A DNA stretch of 64,000 bases. Source: Podospora comata. Lineage: Eukaryota > Ascomycota > Sordariomycetes > Sordariales > Podosporaceae. Of the stretch, positions 11,301 through 22,307 are shown one piece after another. Numbering within the stretch: the first letter of the stretch is position 1; every line of letters starts with the position of its first letter. Below the pieces are notes generated by a model. The model worked only from the letters and a program-made list of their open reading frames with translations. It was not told the DNA's origin and made no database searches. The stretch covers positions 2,108,001 through 2,172,000 of the forward strand of contig CP071497.1 of assembly GCA_017354895.1 (NCBI GenBank), in the 5' to 3' direction. Both the position numbers and the translations under genes were made by a program.

Positions 11301-13126
11301 ACCCCACCCACTCCGAATTCTTTTGACGCTATTCAACTTGTCAGAAAGGCAGCCATCAAAGGTGACGAGGCTGCTGTATTCCATCATGCTCAGAACATCA
11401 CACGCAGCATGTGTCAACGACCTTTCCTGGATTCCCACTCTTGTTGCTTCTGATCCAGAGCATGGAACAGGGCAGCTTTGTGTCCCTACAATAGGTGGGT
11501 ATGTTGACAGCCTCAAGCCTCACCCACAACCAGGTAACCAAGGTACACCACAGCCTTGCCCAGCAATTTTTTGAGCCTTTTCCAAGATCGACCCCCTCGG
11601 GTCGTCTGTAACAAGGAATCCCTGAACCGGAAGAGACGGCTGATCTCCGGCCGTCCCCGATAATCTGAGTCCGTTCTCTTGGTGTTGTTGCGCTAAAGAT
11701 TAGTGGGCTGTCACAGTTGCAATCCGAATCGATTACGAGCCTCATGCGAAAGGTCAGCACCCTTCAGCAAGAAAACACGCAACTAAGGAAAGGATGGAGA
11801 GCTAATTCCATGAATTATACCTATATGTCTTCCCCATCACTTAGGGCTTGCCTATATAGATGTTAGCTGCTTAATGAATTGTTGTAGATGAGGTGATCAG
11901 ACAGATCTATACCCAAGCAAGACAAATATCTCCATCTCTAACCCCCGCCGCCCTGCTCATTAGCCATTGTTACGGGGCACACCGGGCTGCAACGCTGCCT
12001 TTATGTCACACGCAGTTGTAGCCGGTACATTATTCTGCTCTGCGCTACCGTGGCCGTGGTTGCATTCTGTGTCGCAGGCCTCAATATGATGGTACCGTAA
12101 TAATGTGTAATTACCATCTCAGCACATGCAAACGGTTCCGCATTCTCGTATAACCGTCAACGTCTGTCTGTGTGTAGTTTCCGCCGTTTCATCCGCCACA
12201 GCCGACCTGGGCTGTCTTGCTGCCTTCAAGCTTCTGCCTCAGGTATCAGGCTTTCACCTGGCTGAGGTAAAGTGCTCCGTTCGGCATCCGTTTGCTCCGC
12301 CCGCACATTGGGATAGCTGAGGTGAGAGGCTCAGTTCCAGGTTGAAGCAATCCCTTGTCCACCACCTCGACAACTTCTTCTTCACAGCAAGTGGAAATTT
12401 CTTTGGTCTCCTGGTTGCAGACTGACCTTCTGTCACATAGTCGCACGACAGACAACCTGGAAGCCATTTCACCCTCCACTGCAGAGCAGACCCCAACCCA
12501 ACGAGCGCCATTTGCAACCTCCACAAAATCCGCCAAGAGCTCCACATTCAACCTCGATCCTTGCGGCGCCTGACTGCCTGGGCCACTGTCCGACGCGTTC
12601 TCCCTGGCGTCGGCCTTGCTCACCCCGGCCCAAGAACTTTCATTCAGTGCTGCTTGACCTGGCTGGACTGTCGACGCGATTTTTTTTTTGCCCTATCCAA
12701 CATCGCCTTACCCTCTCTGCCTCTGGCTGTCCCTCGCACCTACCGTCTGAGGCTTGATCCCGCTTTTTTCGGCCTTGCAGCGCGCCTTTGAACCTTTTTC
12801 GAGCCGCCAAACGCAGGCCTGCCCAACTCTTGTCAGCAAGAAAAAAAATCACATTTTGGCAGCCAAAGCACCCGACCACAGCACCCCAGTGTCAGGTCCC
12901 AAGGTTCCCCGTCACCTCACCTCTCCCGCCCTCAACCGACTCGGTGGCCCGTTGCGCGAACGTCGCGCCGTACCTTGGCCTCAGCTGCTGTCCGCCAAAC
13001 AGCAACCATCCCAAAGTCCTGCAGTGACAAACACCTGCCCTTTCCGCACCCAATCGTCGCGTCGCCGAAATTTCCCTCCGTCAAGCGGCTAAGTCGACAG
13101 AAAATTTCGATTTTCCAATTATCACC
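8383..13126. other. 4.7 kb stretch without recognisable gene; holds COQ9 promoter and Gbp2-like leader
   Basis: This is the longest gap between genes in the window, lying between divergent COQ9 and the Gbp2-like gene. Open frames reach at most ~170 codons on either strand, overlap each other in several frames and show no family motif, so I do not call them. Base composition is ordinary and I see no terminal repeats or transposase fragments. The last ~600 bp before 13127 are rich in C and T (for example T-runs near 12680 and A-runs near 12840) and look like a long promoter/leader. A long non-coding transcript or very long 5' UTR is possible but not shown by sequence alone. Confidence 0.5.
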
Positions 13127-16100
13127 ATGGGTAAGTACGACATCAATTGCATTCCTCTCCCTGGATACCATCGGTATAGGTATCCCCCCCCTCTTCCCAA
13201 TCAGCCAGCCCATTCGGGCGGTCAACCAGCCAGACAGCCAGCCAGACACACGAAGAGACTGAACACTCTCTCCCCGCTGTTCGCCCTGTCAGCTTCCATT
13301 CTGGCCCTCCAGGTGCGCGTGCGCAAGTCGCGTCCTCGTTGAGCCTCCTCCCGAAGATGCCTGCCTCTTCCCCTCCGCTCCGTTCCCCCCTCCCCCCCAT
13401 CCCATCCCCGTCCCGAGTCTTGCATATACACACCCCCAGCAAGACATCAGGACATATCTCTGTCCATCCACACACACCGGGCGGTTCTGGGATGGACGGA
13501 CTACTCCAGGCCGGAACACCTCGATCGTGGGCATTATCCCAGATGCCTCAGTGACGTGTTACTGCCGCTTGTAACCCCCAAATCTCCAGGACCTGCCCAG
13601 TCGGCGTTTTTTGGTCGATTTCCACAGGGCCAGTCTGTGGCAGTCGGTGCAGGTTGGTCCTCGAGCCTTGCTCGCTCGCTCTGCCACTCACAAGGGCCCC
13701 TCGCTGCTGCAGTTTCTTGCAGTTTTCCTACCTGCACTGCCTGGTCTCCGACATACCACCCACATACACCCATCCGCCCGTACATACATACATGTACCTT
13801 CACAATCAGCCCCCCCCTCCCCTCTCAGCCAGCCTGCATGTCTTTCCCATCCTGATCCACAATCCTCGGATTCTCTCACTACCACACCCCCCCCCCCGGC
13901 GCCGCACCCCCCCTCAAGTGCTACCTACCATTCCTTCAAATTGCCATCCCTCAATCACTTCACTTCCTTTTCTTCTTTCCCCACCTATCACCAACCCTAC
14001 CTTAGCTGGCTTCTTCCAACATCTCGTTTCTGACCGATTTCTAACCTTCTCTTTCTCTCTCTAGCTGACTCCGGTGATACCTATCGCCCTGTAAGTATCT
14101 GCCCTGATTCTTGGCCTGTGCACCTCTGTTCTTCGTCGTCTCGATGAGACCGGCAGCTATCTCTTATAGCCGCAAGCTCTCGGAGGAATGGCGTGACTGG
14201 TGGTCAGACCAGACTCTCATCCCATCCACCTGGCGTCAGTCAGATATGTGGTTTGGTGTTTGTGTTGAAAGTCCAATGCCATGATCACTGATGATTAGGT
14301 GCTGGAGGATCAACACGGCGCTCCCCCGCTTTAGGCGTGCCAGAGACAAAGACATATACTGGCGAGTCACATGACATGGTTACATACTGACATTGTGACC
14401 AGCGTGAGAGGTCGCGCTCTCCCAGACGTGGACGTTCCCGCAGTCCGAATAACGGTACCCGTCGGTCATATTCGCCCCGTGACCGCTCACGGAGTCGTCA
14501 TCGGAGAAGAAGCCGTTCGCCCATGACTGGACAAGGCGCATCCGCTGGAGGATCAGGACAAGGATACAACAATAACGGAGCTCCTCATAGATCGTTCGAA
14601 GATCGTGCCGTTCACCGCGAAAACGTCATGAATAACATTCGAGAGTCGTCGCAGCAGGACCGCCGCGTCTATGTCGGCAACCTGTCTTACGACGTCAAGT
14701 GGCACCACCTCAAGGATTTTATGAGGCAGGGTGAGTGGATGGTGCTTGGGGAAGGAATGGATGGAGGAAGAGACTAACGTGACCTCTCACAGCCGGTGAG
14801 GTTCTCTATGCCGACGTATTGCTTCTTCCCAATGGAATGTCGAAGGTGGGCTTTCACAAGTGATTTTGGCTGGTTCCTTTGTGGTTCCTATTCTGTTTGG
14901 TTATTTGATGGACGGTTGGGTTGACGGGTTGGGACGCTGTCCACGACGATATTTAGGGATGCGGGTAAGTTTCTTCATGCACACCGGTCAATCCGAGAAC
15001 AAAGTGCTAACCTTGTGACTGTCATAGAATTGTGGAATACGCCACTAGGGAGCAGGCTCAGAATGCCGTTGCGACGCTCAGCAATCAGAACCTAATGGGG
15101 AGACTGGTGTATGTCCGCGAGGCAAGTACCCGGACCCGGCAACGAGCGGAGCCATTCTGTGACGCTAACAATGGATAGGATCGTGAGGCCGAACCTCGCT
15201 TCGGTCCTCCTGGAGGAGGTGCCCGCGGTGGTTTCGGTGGCCCTGTTGGCCCTGGCGGTGGTGCTCCGTACGTAGGAGGATTTAACCCCGGCATGGGAGG
15301 TGGAGCTCCAGGAGGCGGGCCCCCAGGTGGTGCTCGTCAAATCTTCGTGTCCAACGTTTGTCATATCTCCCCATTCCGGTTCTCGTTGCCAACGTGGCAA
15401 TATGATGCTGACAACCTCTGTAGCTGCCGTTCAACATTGGTTGGCAAGACTTGAAGGATCTGTTCCGGCAGTCCGGTAAGTAACCTGATGCGACTGATGT
15501 GTGAGGAGTCTAACAAGTGCAACTGCAGCACGAACTGGTGGGGTTATTCGCGCCGATGTTCATCTCGGCCCCGACGGTCGCCCCAAGGGTTCTGGTATCG
15601 TTGTATTCGAGTCCCCCGACGATGCGAGAAACGCTATTCAGCAATTCAACGGCTATGACTGGCAAGGTCGCGTAATTGAGGTTAGGGAGGACCGTTTCGC
15701 CAATGCTGGTATGGGTGCTGGCGGTTACGGTGGCCGCGGTGGCTTCGGCGGTCGCGGTGGCTTCGGCGGTGGCTTCGGCGGCCGTGGAGGCTTCGGCGGT
15801 CGCGGTGGTTTCGGCGGCGGCGGTTATGGTCGTGGAGGCTATGGCGGCGGTCCTGGTGGTGGTCCTGGCGGCCCCAGCTTCGGTGGTCCTCCAGGCGGCG
15901 ATGCCTCTGTCCCTCCGAACCCTTTTACTGACAATGCCACCGCCGGCACTGAGAAGAACGAGATTATCTACGTTCGCAACGTGAGTGCCCTTTTCACCCC
16001 CGATGCCCATTGATGGTTTCTAACAATACCCTAGCTTCCTTGGTCTACGAGCAATGACGATCTCGTTGAGTTGTTCTCGACTATCGGCAAGGTCGAGCAG

Positions 16101-16316
16101 GCCGAAATCCAGTACGAGCCTAGTGGCCGCTCGCGTGGCAGCGGTGTTGTTCGCTTCGACAATGCCGACACCGCCGAAACCGCCATCAACAAGTTTCAAG
16201 GATATCAGTACGGCGGCCGGCCTCTGGGTCTGAGCTACGTCAAGTACTTGAACCAGGGTGGTGGTGACGCCATGGACACCGACCATGGTGGATTGACTCA
16301 GGACCAGATCATGTAA
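13127..16316 (+). CDS. Gbp2/Hrb1-like RS-domain protein with three RRMs
   Basis: Ten exons: 13127-13130, 14065-14090, 14403-14730, 14793-14845, 14957-14964, 15028-15121, 15179-15355, 15424-15475, 15529-15980, 16035-16316. All phases agree and yield 491 residues. The N-terminus is an RS domain (residues 11-55, [15 protein letters not shown]). RRM1 follows at ~97-170 ([13 protein letters not shown]1 KGCGIVEY), RRM2 at ~225-300 ([17 protein letters not shown]) and RRM3 at ~390-465 ([17 protein letters not shown]), with GGF/RGG-rich linkers. This is the layout of yeast Gbp2 and Hrb1, SR-like proteins that accompany spliced mRNA through TREX to nuclear export. Introns 1 (934 bp) and 2 (312 bp) are unusually long. 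The intron at 15122 uses a GC donor (GAG|GCAAGT). An 8 nt microexon lies within RNP1 of RRM1. Family assignment is strong; orthology to one yeast paralogue is not decided. Confidence 0.9.
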
Positions 16317-17771
16317 ACCAAGCATGAACACTTGCTTGTGCTCGAATCGAACTCAGCCATTGGATCGTCAACAGCCACTGTCGACAAATACAGTCATCAA
16401 CGTTATTGGATGAGTCAAAGCTGCCACAAGATATCACTTCCGCTCTTCGACTCGTTTACACGATCTCGTCGCTTATTCCTGTCGACATGGGCCCAGAGCA
16501 TTCAATAGCACCTCGGTTCGACACAACATTGACGACATTCCTCACCCTCAGCAGATTGTTTGTATTGCGTTTTGTTTCTTTTTCTAATGGGGAGGTGGAG
16601 GATTCGGGTAGTTTATGTCAGGAGGAATGAAAAGAGGTGGTTTACAGACTCGACTTTTTAGTCTTCAACACTCGGGTCTCAGCAACGCAAAAATTTTTGG
16701 TGCGCAGTGTTTTTGCTCGATTGGGACTGTCCGTTCTCTTGGCGCCGCGGAAAATGGAAATCGGACGGCTTTTAAACCCCTAGAATGTACAGCGAATAGC
16801 ATCTGATTATCCCGTTGATGGCGGCGTTCGAAGGAAGGGCGCCGGGCAACGATAGGCTTGTTGGTAAGGGTGTGTGCGATGCGTAGGAGCGGGCTGGCCA
16901 GCCATGGTTCGCGGACTTGAAGAGCGTGTGGTGAGTTTGCATGTGGAAAAAGTGTAGGATCGGCCGTCGTCAGAGCATGGTACTGGTGCTGTCATTGGCG
17001 CTGGCGTTTTTGGTATGCTTTGGGTCCTGGCTGATTGTGATGGCGTTGGCGAGATGATGGATGGCCCCCAGTTCATATGGCCTGCAATACCGCAACTCTG
17101 TTCGGCCCATCCACCGTTGTTATAAAAAGGTTGTGGATCACGATATCCTTATGAAAGGAAATGGGAGTTGAAGGCGTTTTGTGTTTTGGAAAATCGATAC
17201 CCCCCGGCTGCGTTGGTTCTATGAATTCTTCGGTAATTGGGAGATATATGCGTTTGACGTTGTGGGCTTCATTTTAGGGGCAAAGCAAGCCCGGCATACA
17301 TGGTACATCTCGGGACATTTTGCCAACGATTTGAATATAAAATCATTTTTTTGGAACCCGTTATTGTCCTCGTATGTATTTTGGACGTGTGTTTCTGCAG
17401 TTGGCTGCAGCTTGTCAACGCAGTATTTGTCACTTCAAGGACGGTTGTTAGAGGCAACCACGTTGGGCGGGAGAGCGGGGATACATCTACAGTGTTTTTT
17501 GCGACTTTCCAAACAAACAATTTAATTCGAAGTCCACCACGGGTGGTTTGGATTCAGGAACGGAATGTTTACGCCATTGTGACTAACCCATCGGGTCCGT
17601 CCATATCCTCTTCATCAAAGCAGAGATGTGACCAGGTAATCTATATATCCCAGTTATCAAATTAAGCTGTTTAATAATCCCCAACACATGGATATCCTTT
17701 TTTTTTCAGCTCTCGGCTGGCTGGCTGGCTCAGACAGATTTAGATACAGCACAATAGGGCTCACTTTTCTT
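16317..17771. other. Convergent 3' region of Gbp2-like gene and SRP14
   Basis: 1.45 kb between two stop codons, with no convincing gene. A 114-codon plus-strand frame at 17181-17525 starts only at a GTG, has no domain and is not called. A short GGCTGG tandem (three copies near 17711-17727) lies beside a T-run at the SRP14 end. Long 3' UTRs would fit. Confidence 0.45.
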
Positions 17772-18291
17772 CTACGCCTGAGTCTTCATCTTCCTCCTCG
17801 CCTTCTCCTTGGCCTTGCGCTTGGTCCTGTCCCTCGGCTTGAGCCCGCTCATGCCCGCCTTGCAGACGTCGGCGTACCGGGCGTAGAAGGAGTCGAGGTC
17901 GTCGGGCTGGACGATGGTGGCGAGCTTGACTTTTTTGCCCTCGTTGCGGGCCTCTTTTGACTTGGAGTTGGAGGCGCGGATTAGGATTGGGGCTTGGGGG
18001 AGGGGGGTGGTGGTGAGGGTTTCTTCATGTTCTTGTTCTGATAGGGTTTCTTTTGCTGATTCGTCGTAGGAGTCTGAAGGGGTTTGTTAGGGGAGTGATG
18101 AGGTTGGGAAGGGGGGGAGGGTAACGAACAGCGTTTTTGGGTGAGGAGGATGGTGCCCTTTTGGGATTGTTTTTGGGTTGTGAAGAGGGCTGTGAGGGCG
18201 GTAAAGAACTATGGAGTGTTAGTGTGTGAGAGGTGAGATAAGGGGGGGGAGGAAGGAGGTTTACCTCGTCTTGGGATAGGTGTTTGCTCAT
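17772..18291 (-). CDS. srp14: SRP14, signal recognition particle Alu-domain subunit
   Basis: Three exons (18265-18291, 18130-18208, 17772-18073) separated by two 56 bp introns give 135 residues. The protein begins MSKHLSQDE|FFTALTALF and continues with QSQKGTILLTQKRY, which matches the first helix and first strand of SRP14. A short low-complexity insert follows, then PILIRASN, KVKLATIVQPDDLDSFYARY and the basic tail ending in KAKEKARRK. SRP14 binds the Alu domain of SRP RNA and helps slow translation while the ribosome is delivered to the ER. The second donor is GTTCGT, unusual but acceptable; the phase fits on both sides. Length is close to animal SRP14 (136). The gene is head-to-head with SGD1, 425 bp apart. 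An unspliced 113-codon frame covers part of this locus but lacks the conserved blocks. Confidence 0.9.
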
Positions 18292-18716
18292 TTTGGGTGG
18301 TGGGTTGGGGGTGAGTGCCCTGGTGGGAGATGGTTGTTTGTTTATGAGACCCGTTCCTCTCAACACGCTCGCGAGTCAAGTGTGCGATGACTGAAAATGG
18401 AGATGTTACTTGGGGTTGTAGTGTGAGTGTGGGTGTGTGATAGCCCCGCCAGTACGTTGTCGTTGCCCGTTGATGGAGACTGGCGGGATTGCCCAGGCTG
18501 ATACTGTGGGGTCCCCAAAAGTTAGCGCAGTGAAGTCAAAAGTGGGTGCGGTTTGATTTAGTGTGCCCCACTTGACATCTCAGGACGGTGCGCTGCGGTT
18601 ATCGATAAGAAAAAGTTCAGGACTTTGGGGGAGTTTCAGGAATCAACGGAATACAGAGCGCAAAGCCGGTTAGCCCACCCACGATACTCTGAGACACCAA
18701 TTTTGTTCGATAAAAG
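18292..18716. promoter_or_regulatory. Divergent promoter region of SRP14 and SGD1
   Basis: 425 bp between two start codons on opposite strands, so both promoters must lie here. One GATA-type motif is visible (ATCGATAAG near 18601) but no strong TATA box. No open frame of note. Confidence 0.55.
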
Positions 18717-21449
18717 ATGGCTCCTCGTGGACAGGGCACCATTAAGCGGCCAGCGCTGCCGCTGCATCTTCTCAAGGAACTGGGCGCATCAGATAACCAT
18801 AAACGACGAGACAATCGCACGACAGTTACGTCGAGAAAGGAGCAGCGCAAGGCGGAGCGACAGGGCAAAAGGACTGGAAGATCAGATGCGATTCGGAATC
18901 GCCAAGCGCCCGTGCCTCAGCGAAATCAGCCATTATCGTCAAAATCTCAACCCCCGAAGAAGTCTCCCGCGGCGCCTGCGAAAGCCGAACCGAAATCCGC
19001 ACTGAAGAAGAATAAAAGGCCTGAGCCAGACTCTGACGAGGAGGATGAAGATGACTTTGGGGGTTTCGATGATGAAGACGATGAGCTGTCAGATGGCATC
19101 CTAAATGAGGACTCGGACGAGGACATGGGTGATGACGGGGAGGACCACGACGACGAAGATTCGCAAGAGGACGATGAAGATGAAGATGAGGAGGAGGACG
19201 AGGAGGACGAAGATACCCCACCACCAACAAATAAGAAGCTCTCCAAGACACTGAAGGATAAATTCGCCGAGGATGATGCCGAGATTGCAGCTCTGGAAAA
19301 GAAACTAGGGATGAAGGGCAAGAAGAAGCTACCACAGTCATTCATCGATGACGGTCTGGGTGAACTTTTGGGAGAGTTGGATGGAAATCTGGAAGATGGG
19401 GGCTCAGACAAGCGGAAGCGCAAGGCCGAGGCAGATGAGTGGCTGACTCAGAAGAGGAGGAAAGCGGAGGCTGCTGCCGCTGCATCGACGCAGAAAAAGC
19501 GAGCACAACCGGACTCTGACGAGAGCGAGGATGGGGATAGCGACGAGGACATGGATGATATGAATGAGGATATGGATCGTTTCGGTTGTGAAGGAGATGG
19601 TTTGGACGGTGAAGAAGACGAAGAGAGAAGCGATGAGGGTGAGGAGGACGGATTCGATGACTTTGGATCAGAGGATGAGGATATGGAAGAACCACCAGCA
19701 AAAAAGGTCCGCGAAAACCCCTATGTTGCTCCAACAACAGGGCAGACGGCAAAATATGTCCCTCCATCACTACGCAAAGCCACAGGTTCGGAATCAGAGC
19801 TGGAGGCCCGAGTTCGTCGGCAGACACAAGGCCTTGTCAACAGGATTACTGAAGCGAACCTTTTAACCATTCTCGGCGAAATTGAGAAGCTTTACAGAGA
19901 CAACGCTCGACAGCACGTCACATCCGCCCTCGTTGATTTACTCCTTATTCAGGTGTGCGATCCCACAAGCTTGCCAGACACACTCCTTATTCTCTCGGCC
20001 GGCTTTGCCTCTGCAGCCTACAAGGTGTTTGGAACGGACTTTGGAGCGCAATTGATCCAGGAGGTGGTAGAGCGCTACGACAAGTACTACGAGGAAGCTC
20101 AGGAGGCCGCACTTGGTGGGCCAGATGTACCGAAGCAAACATCAAACCTGATAACATTCGTCTCACAGCTGTACAACTTCCAGCTGATCGGCCCAGGCTT
20201 GATATTCGACTACATTCGCACCCTTCTGGATAACCTTTCTGAGCTGAATGCTGAACTACTGCTTCGAATTGTGCGGATGTGTGGTACTACCCTCCGCACG
20301 GACGACCCAATGGCTCTCAAAGACATTGTCACGTTGATTCCAGGAGCCGTGGCGAAGCATGGCGAAAAGAACCTGACCGTTAGGACCAAGTTCATGATTG
20401 AGACTATCACAGATCTCAAAAATAACAAGCTCAAGGCTGGAGCCGGTGCGTCAGCTATTGTTTCGGAGCATACCGCCAAAATGAAGAAGACACTGGGTCA
20501 GCTCAAGGCAAGGAAACTGAAGGCGACGGAACCATTGCGCATCGGGCTGCAAGATATCCGAGACGCTGACAAGACTGGAAAATGGTGGTTGGTTGGTGCC
20601 AGCTGGGCAGGCAAATCCAAGGATAAGAAGGATGCCAAAGAAAAGCCAGCCACTGAAGAGCGAGAATATGACGACAGTGACGACGAAAGCATCGTGCTAG
20701 ATGACTTTGAAGAAGGTCCCGATCTTTTGGAACTGGCCAGAGAGCAAGGCATGAACACTGAGGTCCGGCGGTCCATTTTTGTCACCATCTTGTCAGCTCT
20801 CGACGTCCAAGACGCCTATATCAGGATTCTCAAATTCCGCCTCAACAAGGAACGCCAAAGGGAGATCGCGACTGTGATCACCAAATGCGTTGGCGCTGAG
20901 AAGCACTACAACCCTTACTACACTCTCATCGCCAGAAAGGTTTGCGAGAACATGCGTGAGGTGAAGTGGTCATTCCAGACTTGCCTCTGGAAGATGTTTG
21001 GCAGGATGGGTGAAACTGGCTTTGTGGAAGAGGACGAGGAGCTGGAAGAGGAAGAGCTCGAGGAAGAGTTCAGCACCCAAAGGTTAATCAACACGGCCAA
21101 GATGGTGGGCTCATTGATTGCGAGTGGGCATATGAGCTTGATCGCCATTAGGCGGCTGAATCTCGCCTATCTGCAAAAGAGGACCCGAAACTGGATGGAG
21201 ATCATGCTCAACACGCTGCTGCTGGAGTGCCAGACAGGTGAGAAGCCTGGGGAAGAGGTTATCACGAAGGTGTTTGCGGCTGTCAACACTGCCCCTGAAT
21301 TTGCCATTCAGTTGCAGCACTTTTTGAAGAAGGTCACGAGAAAGACGGATCTGACTGCAAGCAAAAAGGAGACAAAGCTGGTGAAAGAAGGGTGCAAGAT
21401 GGCAGAGGCGGCACTACAAGCCGTTGTAGCAGCCGAAGAGTTGTTGTAA
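18717..21449 (+). CDS. sgd1: SGD1/NOM1, nucleolar MIF4G and MA3 domain protein
   Basis: A single uninterrupted frame of 910 residues starting at AAGATGGCTCCTCG. The N-terminal third is basic, then highly acidic with Asp/Glu runs typical of nucleolar proteins. A short conserved segment KYVPPSLRK lies just before the MIF4G domain (about residues 365-570, with NRITEANLLTILGEIEKLYR). The MA3 domain covers roughly 685-800 (RRSIFVTILSALDVQDAY) and is followed by a helical tail. Sgd1/NOM1 proteins act in early 18S rRNA processing and 40S assembly; the yeast gene is named for its link to osmotic glycerol control. No introns were needed. Domain order and length (yeast about 900, human NOM1 860) agree with the family. 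Confidence 0.95.
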   Translation: MAPRGQGTIKRPALPLHLLKELGASDNHKRRDNRTTVTSRKEQRKAERQGKRTGRSDAIRNRQAPVPQRNQPLSSKSQPPKKSPAAPAKAEPKSALKKNKRPEPDSDEEDEDDFGGFDDEDDELSDGILNEDSDEDMGDDGEDHDDEDSQEDDEDEDEEEDEEDEDTPPPTNKKLSKTLKDKFAEDDAEIAALEKKLGMKGKKKLPQSFIDDGLGELLGELDGNLEDGGSDKRKRKAEADEWLTQKRRKAEAAAAASTQKKRAQPDSDESEDGDSDEDMDDMNEDMDRFGCEGDGLDGEEDEERSDEGEEDGFDDFGSEDEDMEEPPAKKVRENPYVAPTTGQTAKYVPPSLRKATGSESELEARVRRQTQGLVNRITEANLLTILGEIEKLYRDNARQHVTSALVDLLLIQVCDPTSLPDTLLILSAGFASAAYKVFGTDFGAQLIQEVVERYDKYYEEAQEAALGGPDVPKQTSNLITFVSQLYNFQLIGPGLIFDYIRTLLDNLSELNAELLLRIVRMCGTTLRTDDPMALKDIVTLIPGAVAKHGEKNLTVRTKFMIETITDLKNNKLKAGAGASAIVSEHTAKMKKTLGQLKARKLKATEPLRIGLQDIRDADKTGKWWLVGASWAGKSKDKKDAKEKPATEEREYDDSDDESIVLDDFEEGPDLLELAREQGMNTEVRRSIFVTILSALDVQDAYIRILKFRLNKERQREIATVITKCVGAEKHYNPYYTLIARKVCENMREVKWSFQTCLWKMFGRMGETGFVEEDEELEEEELEEEFSTQRLINTAKMVGSLIASGHMSLIAIRRLNLAYLQKRTRNWMEIMLNTLLLECQTGEKPGEEVITKVFAAVNTAPEFAIQLQHFLKKVTRKTDLTASKKETKLVKEGCKMAEAALQAVVAAEELL

Positions 21450-22307
21450 TTTTTGACCTGTTCATGAGGTGTTGAATACCAGGATAGAAAAATCAATAAT
21501 GTCAAACCAGCGGCCATCGGCCTCAGAAACACATAGGTTACCAGTGGTTACCCAGGGTATGAGTGGCTATTCTCGGGGGTATTGAGATGTTTATAAGCCA
21601 AGCGAGGATCTCATTGCAACTCTGCTATCAATTCGCTCGATAAAGCTCCGGGGCAAGATGTTGTCATCGAGCATCTCCGTGCCGCTTTCGAATGTCTATG
21701 ATTAAGCATTCTACGTTCAGTTGGGTGACGTTGAGCCAGGTCGCTCCATGTTGATTATGAAACGCTTCGCCTCACGGCCGTCGCTTCTCGACGACAGGAT
21801 ATCTAGACCCGAGCCACGATGCCGCGAAGAATGTTAGCGGTCATGTGGCTCTGCACGTCTAACGAGGGTGGCACTTGTTCCGGGATTTGGGCGGGCGGGA
21901 ACTGGCGGCTTTGTGGAGGTTTTGACAACTGACAGGACGCTTCGGGGGGTGGAAACCTGAGAATTAGCGTGCTCCCGGCTGGGCCAAGTCCCGCGAGAAC
22001 CCTGGGGCCAATCCGATTTCCAGGCTGAGAGGTGGGCCCACGGGCCTCATGGAACCCTGGAGCCCTGGGGGGAGCAGGTGTGACCCGACGGTTGGACGGA
22101 GGTGGTGACGGGGCGGAATAAGCTGGGGACATTTTTTCATGAATGCCGCCGCCAATTCCCAACAACTCCCATCTGCGACGCCCTGTCTAATCCCGCTTCC
22201 AGGTTGTCGCACTCGAACAAACAACCGCCTTCACACCCTCCACGATCCAGCGCATCCTTCCTTTTTCCGTCCTTCTCCTTTGATTTCCCAAGTTAGCACA
22301 ATCCAAG
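21450..22307. other. Intergenic region SGD1 to dihydrolipoyl dehydrogenase
   Basis: 858 bp holding the SGD1 3' UTR and the promoter of the next gene in the same direction. Minus-strand frames of 86 and 120 codons near 21803-22224 overlap each other in different frames, show no family resemblance and are not called. Confidence 0.45.

Noticed and set aside
8383-13126. Transposon or repeat-induced mutated block in the long gene-free region
   Set aside because: No AT-rich skew, terminal repeats, target duplications or transposase-like translations were seen.
14288-14391. Possible C/D snoRNA in Gbp2-like intron 2 (TGATGA ... CTGA)
   Set aside because: The boxes are minimal, the CTGAC is also the expected branch site, and no convincing terminal stem or guide was found.
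18826-19827. Long minus-strand frames across SGD1
   Set aside because: Antisense shadows of the acidic N-terminal half of SGD1.
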